From the IMG/VR virus record IMGVR_UViG_3300031788_001709, positions 1 through 36,497 of that record: DNA of 36,497 bases, one strand, 5' to 3'. Positions 13,705 through 19,412 of this stretch are shown piece by piece. The position numbers and the translations under genes are program-made. Within the stretch, counting starts at the first letter, position 1. The number at the start of each line of letters is the position of its first letter. The DNA is from a virus. Below the pieces are notes generated by a model. The model made no database searches. It was not told where the DNA came from and was given only the letters and a program-made list of their open reading frames with translations.

Positions 13705-14075
13705 GTCGTATCCAGTGCGATGTTCTGTTGTATGCAGGGAAGTGGTCGCCCAGGCATCCCAATCGCCTGAAAGACAACGTGTGGCACGCTTTGTTCAGGA
13801 TGTGCAAGTACCAGGGTGACATGTACGTCCGCACCATCGAGCTAGAGGCTCTGGCCACGGCAGGGGACGGCCCACGTGTGGCCGTGCATGTCACGGCCGA
13901 CTGGGAGCGGGGCGATGACCACGAGTTGTTCGGCGATCTCGTCTACGAGGCGTTGGTCTTCCATTTGTGCCCGGCGTGCGAGAGCCAAATCGAAGTGGAA
14001 CGCACCGAGGTCATTCCGGCGTGCGGCGACTGCAACAGTGAGCACACCATCGACTACTTCTTTCCTGATTCTTGA
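13701..14075 (+). CDS. Hypothetical protein with C-terminal zinc ribbon
   Basis: 124 residues from ATG 13701, overlapping the helicase stop (ATGA) with GGAGG 8 bases before. Beta-rich N-terminal part (MSRIQCDVLLYAGKWSPRH), then an acidic middle and CPACESQIEVERTEVIPACGDC, two knuckles that fit a zinc ribbon. Function unknown; coupling to the helicase suggests a shared task. Confidence 0.7.
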   Translation: MSRIQCDVLLYAGKWSPRHPNRLKDNVWHALFRMCKYQGDMYVRTIELEALATAGDGPRVAVHVTADWERGDDHELFGDLVYEALVFHLCPACESQIEVERTEVIPACGDCNSEHTIDYFFPDS

Positions 14076-14090
14076 GAGGCCATTGCCTCT
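14075..14090. promoter_or_regulatory. Short hairpin between operons
   Basis: AGAGGC (14075-14080), loop CATT, GCCTCT (14085-14090), immediately at the end of the preceding gene. Only a loose T run follows further on (ACCTCTTTT), so termination would be weak. It marks a transcription-unit break before the serine protease. Confidence 0.4.
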
Positions 14091-14130
14091 GGCGTGCGAT
14101 TTACCTCTTTTCACCTCCGGAGTTGCAACT

Positions 14131-15069
14131 ATGAAGTATCTTGCCCTTGCCCTCACCGTTTGTCTGGCCCTGTGCGGCACAGTTCTGGCGGGCGTACCCG
14201 ACGACTTGCAGCAGATTAGCGTCACCATCAAGGCCGGCGACGCCCAAGGCTCCGGCACCATCGTTACCCGTAAGATCGGCGACGACATGGTTTCCTTCAT
14301 CTGGACGGCGGGCCACGTCGTTGACAATCTCCGCGTCGTCCGCAAGGTCATTACCGCGGACGGAGGCACCCGCGTGCTGGTCGAATTCCGGGACGCGCAG
14401 ATCGTCCAGGAATTCCAGCAGAACGGGCGGCGGGTCGGGGAGACAAAATTGGACGCCAAGATCATCAAGTTCTCCGACGCCGACTTCGGCGAGGATTTGG
14501 CCCTGTTGATGGTCCGCCGCACGAACGCCTACCCGCTCTCGGTCTCCGCGAAGTTCAAGACCGACGTGAATTACGTGCCGGCGATCGGCGTCGAATTGAG
14601 CCACTGCGGCAGCCTGCTTGGCCAGTTCGGTGCCAACAGCTACACCGAGGGCGTGTTGAGCCAGGTCGGACGGACCCTGGAAATGAAGGGAGCCAACGTC
14701 AAAGTCTTCGATCAGGTGACAGCCGTGGCCTTCCCCGGTTCCTCGGGCGGCGGCATGTTCCTCAAGGCCAACGGCGAGTACGTGGGCATGTTGACCCAGG
14801 GCGTGATGAAGCTGCAAGGCTTCAACTTCATCGTCCCCGTGCGGCGCATCCATGCCTTTGCCAAGGCCGCCAAGATCGAGTGGGCCGTCGATCCCAGCGC
14901 CACGCCGCCCACCCTGGCCGAGATCGAGGCGATGTCCGTGGAAGAGGGCGGATCGCTGAGCGGTCCTGCCGGGGGCGAGCCTGCTGCCGCCGTGTTCAAG
15001 CTGCCGTGCGATTTCGACGACGCCATCGACTGGGCAGAGCGATTCTTCGCTGGGCGTCGGTACTTTTGA
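14131..15069 (+). CDS. Exported trypsin-like serine protease
   Basis: 312 residues from ATG 14131 (GGAG at 9-base spacing). Residues 1-20 are a classic signal peptide (MKYLALALTVCLALCGTVLA) with an A-x-A-like end. The protease fold shows GSGTIV (40-45), WTAGHVV (catalytic H62), EDLALLMV (D122) and FPGSSGGGMF (nucleophile S205), the full His-Asp-Ser triad. A C-terminal extension (about 250-312) is acidic then basic. It would act in the periplasm or outside the cell. An exported protease is unusual for a phage; it could assist lysis, envelope modification or host fitness. Confidence 0.85.
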   Translation: MKYLALALTVCLALCGTVLAGVPDDLQQISVTIKAGDAQGSGTIVTRKIGDDMVSFIWTAGHVVDNLRVVRKVITADGGTRVLVEFRDAQIVQEFQQNGRRVGETKLDAKIIKFSDADFGEDLALLMVRRTNAYPLSVSAKFKTDVNYVPAIGVELSHCGSLLGQFGANSYTEGVLSQVGRTLEMKGANVKVFDQVTAVAFPGSSGGGMFLKANGEYVGMLTQGVMKLQGFNFIVPVRRIHAFAKAAKIEWAVDPSATPPTLAEIEAMSVEEGGSLSGPAGGEPAAAVFKLPCDFDDAIDWAERFFAGRRYF

Positions 15070-15087
15070 GGCAGCAGCACGTGAACC

Positions 15088-15111
15088 GGGTGGCGGCGGG
15101 CAGCGCCACCC
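15088..15111. promoter_or_regulatory. 8-bp GC-rich hairpin after the protease gene
   Basis: GGGTGGCG (15088-15095), 8-nt loop, CGCCACCC (15104-15111), followed by a short GCCTTCGGC hairpin. There is no T tract. It lies 19 bases after the protease stop and 27 before the next ATG, so attenuation, weak termination or mRNA end protection are possible. Confidence 0.5.
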
Positions 15112-15137
15112 GCCTTCGGCCAAGACAAGGAAACACC

Positions 15138-16451
15138 ATGAGATTAACAAAGCAGCAGGTCGCCGAGATCAAGGCGGCCATCACCGAGGGCGTCACCCAG
15201 CCTGCGATCGCCAAGCGATTCGAGGTCAGCCGCAGCATCGTGTCGGACATCGCCACGGGCCGCGCGCATCAAGACGTGCGCTGGCCGAACGGCGAGCTGC
15301 CGACGCCCAAACGGGCCGGCGGCCAGCATAAGAACATCCCCGACTACGACCCGACCGACAAGAAGGTCTTGGAGTTGGAAGCGGAAGTCGTGCATCTGAC
15401 AGAAGAGCGCAACCGCGAGCGGCAGAAGGTCAAGGCCGGGGCGAAGATCGCCGGCCTGTTCAAGGCTGTGGTCGCGGAGATGGATCAGCGCATCAAGCCG
15501 TTTGTTGCGTTGCCGCAGGCCGTAGACTTCCGCCGCAAGGCGCAGATTACCGAACACGTTGTCATGCACCTTTCGGACGGCCACCACGATCAAGTCGTGC
15601 GGCCCGAGGAGGTCGGTGGCCTGGAAGACTACAGATTTCCTGTCTCCTGCTGCCGGGCCGAGCGCTACGTGGATACGGTGGTCGAATGGTGTCACGACAC
15701 GCTGGCTCCGAAGTTCGCTTTTCCTGTGCTCTGGGTCTTAGCCTACGGTGATTTTACCAGTGGCGAGATTCACAAGGCATGTGAGCGGTCCTATTTCCGC
15801 AATCAATTCAAGAATTGCCTTGCCATCGGACAACTGCACGCCTTGATGATGCGTGACTTGGCTGCCCACTTCGAGCAGGTCAACGTCCTCTATCTGGCAG
15901 GCAACCACGGTCGTCGCACCCCAAAGAAAGACTACGGTGGCGCACATGATAATTGGGACTACCTGGTTGGCGAGGTAGCCCGTCTGCATTGTCGGGACAT
16001 CGGCAACGTCCACTTCACTATCCCTGATGCGTGGTCGGCCAACGTCAATATCAACGGCGTCGGCTTCAACGTCTCGCATGGCGACGACGTTCGCTCCAAT
16101 CTAGGCATCCCGTGGTATGCCATGACGCGCCGGCAAAAGGGCCTGATTGCTCTGGGCGCGGCGGCGGGTGCTCAGCGTTGCCGATACTTCGTCGTCGGCC
16201 ACCATCATGCCGCCAGCGTCCTTTCGGACGTGGACGGTGAACTGCTGGTAAATGGCTCGTGGGTCGGCACCGATGCCTTCGCCTACAATTCGCTCTCCGG
16301 CTACCGGGAGCCGGCGCAATGGCTGCACGGTGTCAATCCCAAGCACGGCATCAGTTGGCGAATGAACGTCAAGCTGCGGCATGAGAACGAGAAGAAGGGC
16401 CCCAATCGCTACTTGATTGACGGTGGCCGGGAGATTGGCCTGTTGCAATGA
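15138..16451 (+). CDS. HTH - calcineurin-like phosphoesterase fusion
   Basis: 437 residues from ATG 15138 (AAGGA upstream). Residues 1-45 form a helix-turn-helix (IAKRFEVSRSIVSDIATGR) of the type seen in phage and homing-endonuclease DNA-binding modules. A charged, probably coiled-coil stretch follows (about 76-120). The phosphoesterase domain shows HLSDGHH (144-150), YGDFTSGEIH (203-212), GNHGR (255-259), SHGDD (313-317) and VVGHHHA (352-358), the five dimetal blocks. The fusion points to a nuclease or phosphatase guided to DNA, Mre11/SbcD-like in principle. The substrate is unknown. Confidence 0.85.
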   Translation: MRLTKQQVAEIKAAITEGVTQPAIAKRFEVSRSIVSDIATGRAHQDVRWPNGELPTPKRAGGQHKNIPDYDPTDKKVLELEAEVVHLTEERNRERQKVKAGAKIAGLFKAVVAEMDQRIKPFVALPQAVDFRRKAQITEHVVMHLSDGHHDQVVRPEEVGGLEDYRFPVSCCRAERYVDTVVEWCHDTLAPKFAFPVLWVLAYGDFTSGEIHKACERSYFRNQFKNCLAIGQLHALMMRDLAAHFEQVNVLYLAGNHGRRTPKKDYGGAHDNWDYLVGEVARLHCRDIGNVHFTIPDAWSANVNINGVGFNVSHGDDVRSNLGIPWYAMTRRQKGLIALGAAAGAQRCRYFVVGHHHAASVLSDVDGELLVNGSWVGTDAFAYNSLSGYREPAQWLHGVNPKHGISWRMNVKLRHENEKKGPNRYLIDGGREIGLLQ

Positions 16452-16705
16452 AAACCCTCCTCTGGTTGGCCTTGACTTTGTTGGGCGGCACGTCCGCGCA
16501 CGCCGAGTGGATATTTCTTCCCAGCTACTACACGCACCGCAACGGCGATCGCGTGTACCAGTACGAACTTCCGGCCCCGTCCTACGTCCGTAGCGAGGAG
16601 CTACACCAGGGCGGCTACCGCGACATCTTTTTGCACAACGGTTCGGACTACACGCACGTGATTGAGACCTGGGGCCGGGCGCCCTGTTACGTGCCATCCT
16701 ATTGA
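16448..16705 (+). CDS. Small secreted protein
   Basis: 85 residues, ATGA-coupled to the phosphoesterase. Signal peptide MKTLLWLALTLLGGTSAHA with an A-H-A cleavage site at 17-19, then a Tyr-rich mature part of about 66 residues (WIFLPSYYTHRNGDRVYQYE) with one Cys. It probably acts in the periplasm or is released. Function unknown. Confidence 0.7.
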   Translation: MKTLLWLALTLLGGTSAHAEWIFLPSYYTHRNGDRVYQYELPAPSYVRSEELHQGGYRDIFLHNGSDYTHVIETWGRAPCYVPSY

Positions 16706-16723
16706 TTTCACCAGCGAGCGAGC

Positions 16724-16936
16724 ATGAGAGCATTCTTCATCGGCCCTTGCGACGGGAAGGAACGCATAGTCAACACCGACTGCCACTTCATCGACGCCTG
16801 GATGCAGACCGGCGAGGTCGTCCGCTAGGAATTGCTCTTGGGCTACAGAGACACGCTGGTCTACGCCCATGATCTTAGTGTCTGACGGATCATGGACTTG
16901 CTGATCGAGAACGACTACGGCATCGACGAACCATGA
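16724..16936 (+). pseudogene. Decayed small phage gene with two in-frame stops
   Basis: From ATG 16724 the frame codes MRAFFIGPCDGKERIVNTD and onward to TAG (16826-16828), continues with a sensible peptide (ELLLGYRDTLVYAHDLSV) to TGA (16883-16885), and then IMDLLIENDYGIDEP to TGA (16934). All 70 codons stay in one frame and read like one protein of the phage x-F-I-G-G-P-x-D-G-K type. TAG and TGA are ordinary stops elsewhere here, so decay is more likely than recoding. The first 34 codons may still be translated. Confidence 0.55.
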
Positions 16937-16946
16937 AAGGAACCCC

Positions 16947-17204
16947 ATGAAACGCATCCTCGTGACCCTGCTCTATTGCCTGTTGCAGCTTGTGCCGTTG
17001 ATCCATCGCACCCGCTACTGGGACACCGACCACCAGCTCCATTTCTGCGTCTGGCGGCAGTGGCTCGGCCGCTGTTTCCAGGTGGACGATGTGGTAGTGA
17101 AATTCGACGCCGAGATGGAGCGCCGGTGCATCGCCGCCATCAAGCGCGGCGAGTACAAGACGCTCGACGAAGTGCTCGGCGAATTGCGAGCCAAGTGCCG
17201 GTAG
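16947..17204 (+). CDS. Small membrane-anchored protein
   Basis: 85 residues, ATG 16947 with AAAGGA upstream. An N-terminal hydrophobic segment (ILVTLLYCLLQLVPLI, residues 4-19) looks like a signal anchor because no clear cleavage site follows; then a W/R-rich stretch and a C-terminal amphipathic helix (FDAEMERRCIAAIKRGEYK). Function unknown. Confidence 0.65.
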   Translation: MKRILVTLLYCLLQLVPLIHRTRYWDTDHQLHFCVWRQWLGRCFQVDDVVVKFDAEMERRCIAAIKRGEYKTLDEVLGELRAKCR

Positions 17205-17237
17205 AGCCGCCTACCACATCCCCGTGGAGAAGAACCC

Positions 17238-18026
17238 ATGCCCATTTTCTGTGTTTCAGATTTACATGCCGCAGATCGCGGGCCACGTGATAATTTCGCT
17301 TTCAACGGCCGCGAAGAGCGGTTCGGCAAGTTTTTGGACATGGTGGAGCGGGAGCAAGGCCGGCTGCTGATCCTTGGGGACTTGCTGGATTTTTGGCAAG
17401 TGAACCTTGGCGCGGCCGTAACGGCGTATCTTCCGCTGTTGGACCGTCTCGCGGCGCTGGGTGCAACCTGGATCGTGGGCAACCACGACAATGCGCTGGC
17501 CCCCCTGATCGGTACGCCGCTGATGATCGACCATCCGCTATTCAAGCGGTCCTGCCATCCGTTTGAAGAGGAAATTGGCGGCCGGAAGTTCGCCTTCCTC
17601 CACGGGCACGAGGCCGACCCGTACTGCTGCGACCTGAACCCCGGCGCAGGCGAAATCACGGCCATCATCAGCGGCGTGTTGGAAGACCGCAACAAGGGGC
17701 CAGTCACCCACAGGGGCCATGCGGTTGAGGATGAGTTTGTCGGCACGCTGGAAAGCGCCTTGATGCTGTGGCGGACGCTGACCTTCCAACACGGCCGGCA
17801 GGCTGAGATGGTCACGGGCGTGGAGAAGTACCGCCGCGAGAAGAACTGCGATGTCGTAGTCTACGGCCATACGCACGAACCGGGCAGCATCGACGACTAC
17901 CACTTCAACAGCGGCTCGTGGGCTCGCCAACATGACACCTACGTCGTTATCAGCGACAACGGCCAGGCTTCGGTCTGGGAGTGGCTGGGCGACAAGGCGA
18001 TTCCCCACCTTGCGAAGCTGCGATGA
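17238..18026 (+). CDS. LpxH-like calcineurin-family phosphoesterase
   Basis: 262 residues from ATG 17238 (GGAGAAG upstream). The dimetal motifs are complete: SDLHAAD (D8, H10), GDLLDFW (47-53), GNHDN (81-85), HGHEAD (122-127) and YGHTHEPG (209-216). The spacing and GDLxDFW follow UDP-2,3-diacylglucosamine hydrolase relatives, though phages also use such enzymes on nucleotides or RNA ends. No other lipid A gene is present, so I leave the substrate open. It is coupled to the second ParB-like gene (ATGA). Confidence 0.85.
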   Translation: MPIFCVSDLHAADRGPRDNFAFNGREERFGKFLDMVEREQGRLLILGDLLDFWQVNLGAAVTAYLPLLDRLAALGATWIVGNHDNALAPLIGTPLMIDHPLFKRSCHPFEEEIGGRKFAFLHGHEADPYCCDLNPGAGEITAIISGVLEDRNKGPVTHRGHAVEDEFVGTLESALMLWRTLTFQHGRQAEMVTGVEKYRREKNCDVVVYGHTHEPGSIDDYHFNSGSWARQHDTYVVISDNGQASVWEWLGDKAIPHLAKLR

Positions 18027-18889
18027 ATCGACTGGAACAGTATGACGCTTACCCCCTGCCGCTGGATCGCATCTACTACGACGCCGACTTCAATTGCCGG
18101 GGTGCGTTCACGCTGCAATCGGTCTCCGACTTAGCGGAGAGCATTCGGCTGCGGGGCGGCGGCATCGAGCTAAAGGGGCTGGATTACCCGATCGTGGTCC
18201 AGCCTGTCGGCGACGTGGTAGGCCAGGTGCCGGCGGGTTTCGACTACCGCATGCTCGTTGGCCATCGCCGCTATAAGGCCATTGAGACGTTCCTGAAGTG
18301 GTCCTTGATACCGGCCATGATCCGAGCTGGTCTGAGTGACCATGAGGCTCGGATGCTGAACTTCGTCGAGAACCTGGAACGCAAAGACCTGAACATCCTG
18401 GAAGAGGCGCAGGCACTCGGCCGGCTCTACCCCGCGGGGGTGAGCCTGCGGGTGGCCGCCAAGGAAATCAAACGGCCGACCCAATGGGTCCATGATCGGC
18501 TGCGGCTGCTCACCCTTCCCGAGGAGGTACAGCAACTCGCCGCCACCGGCCTGTTGTCGGCCAGCAACGTCAAGGTGCTAACCCCCTTGAAGACACCTGC
18601 CGAGCAGATCGAGGCCGCTCGCAAGATCGTGGCAACCAAACAAGAACATGGCAAAACGGCTTCCTTGCGGCATTTGAGCCCCAAATACCGCCGCACGTTC
18701 GGCTACCGCAAGTCGAAGGGCGAGATCAATCGAATGGTGGCCAAGATGCTCGGCCGCGGCATCACCGGCCTGGGGCCGCGGATGGGGGCCTGGTGTGCCG
18801 GGTACATCAGTAATGCAGAAATCGAGCGTGACATTAAGGAAGCCGCAGGCGACCACAACGTTGATGCGACAGATACCGAGGCATTATGA
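18023..18889 (+). CDS. ParB-like protein 2
   Basis: 288 residues from ATG 18023. ParB N-terminal fold: VGHRRYKAIETF (79-90) and ENLERKDLNILEEAQALGRL (116-135), then a helix-turn-helix (VAAKEIKRPTQWVHDRLRLLTLP, split at 144-166). The motifs are closer to canonical ParB than those of protein 1. The C-terminus is basic then acidic. No ParA or recognisable parS cluster is visible. Coupled on both sides, it lies just upstream of the polymerase unit, so a role in replication or gene control is plausible. Confidence 0.82.
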   Translation: MNRLEQYDAYPLPLDRIYYDADFNCRGAFTLQSVSDLAESIRLRGGGIELKGLDYPIVVQPVGDVVGQVPAGFDYRMLVGHRRYKAIETFLKWSLIPAMIRAGLSDHEARMLNFVENLERKDLNILEEAQALGRLYPAGVSLRVAAKEIKRPTQWVHDRLRLLTLPEEVQQLAATGLLSASNVKVLTPLKTPAEQIEAARKIVATKQEHGKTASLRHLSPKYRRTFGYRKSKGEINRMVAKMLGRGITGLGPRMGAWCAGYISNAEIERDIKEAAGDHNVDATDTEAL

Positions 18890-19227
18890 CGACCTTGGCG
18901 GACCAACTGCGAATGGAACCCGGCATCGACGTGCGTCGGCTCAAGGTCGGCACCTATGTCTTCGTCGAGACCACGCAGCACGTCTACGAGATGAAGGTCG
19001 TGTTGCCCTGTGCCGGCCTGCTGGAAGTCACTTCCAGCGATCCGCCGCTCCATGCACCCACCGTGGGGCAGTTCCTCGGCAGTCGTTGTCCGTCCGCTTG
19101 CGACATGGATGGGTGGATCGGCAAAGGGCTTCTCATGCTGATCCGCTTCCGCAACGGCCACTACACATCGGCCCCGGTCGTATCGGCGGAGGTCGAAGGT
19201 GCAGCTTGGCATTATGCCGTGTTTTGA
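18886..19227 (+). CDS. Hypothetical protein
   Basis: 113 residues, ATGA-coupled to ParB-like protein 2. Beta-rich (LKVGTYVFVETTQHVYEMKVVLP), with short hydrophobic strands and an HYTSAPVVSAEVEG ending. No signal peptide or metal motif. It is the last gene before the structured gap in front of the DNA polymerase. No family recognised. Confidence 0.7.
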   Translation: MTTLADQLRMEPGIDVRRLKVGTYVFVETTQHVYEMKVVLPCAGLLEVTSSDPPLHAPTVGQFLGSRCPSACDMDGWIGKGLLMLIRFRNGHYTSAPVVSAEVEGAAWHYAVF

Positions 19228-19231
19228 TGGT

Positions 19232-19391
19232 CCGGGACTCCCGGCGTGCGCCCAACGCGCTGAACCTCTGCAACTGCGTGGCTGGTGACGAGGGCGGGTA
19301 AAGCCTGACCCGTAATGATAGCCGCTGCCGTAACTGGCAGGGAGTCATGCGACGATGCCGGGAGTCCGGCGGCCGAAACACCTTCGTCACC
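19232..19391 (+). ncRNA. Candidate pseudoknotted RNA in the DNA polymerase leader
   Basis: This gene-free stretch can form helix A, GGACTCCCGGC (19235-19245) with 19357-19367, 11 bp; and helix B, GGTGACGAGGG (19284-19294) with 19381-19391, 11 bp including one G-U. The two cross, which makes a pseudoknot. Two hairpins fit inside: CGGGT/ACCCG (19295-19312) and CTGCC/GGCAG (19325-19340). Each arm of helix A can also fold on itself (19232-19244; 19357-19370), so a two-state switch is possible. It ends 21 bases before the polymerase ATG. No known RNA class recognised. Confidence 0.45.
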
Positions 19392-19412
19392 GACGCCTCT
19401 GGAAGCATATTC

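Noticed and set aside
14101-15150. Antisense frame opposite the serine protease
   Set aside because: No start signal or domain; the sense frame has a signal peptide and full catalytic triad.
16724-16936. Stop-codon reassignment (TAG or TGA read as amino acid)
   Set aside because: Several confident genes end in TAG (for example 1755, 8813, 9597, 27170, 32157) and most end in TGA, so neither stop is reassigned.
17238-18026. Assigning lpxH to the phosphoesterase
   Set aside because: Motifs fit, but no other lipid A gene is present and phage members act on other substrates, so no gene symbol is given.
19232-19391. tRNA, group I intron or HDV-like ribozyme in the polymerase leader
   Set aside because: No T-loop GTTCRA box, no intron core and no matching ribozyme layout that I can recognise, so only an unnamed structured RNA is proposed.
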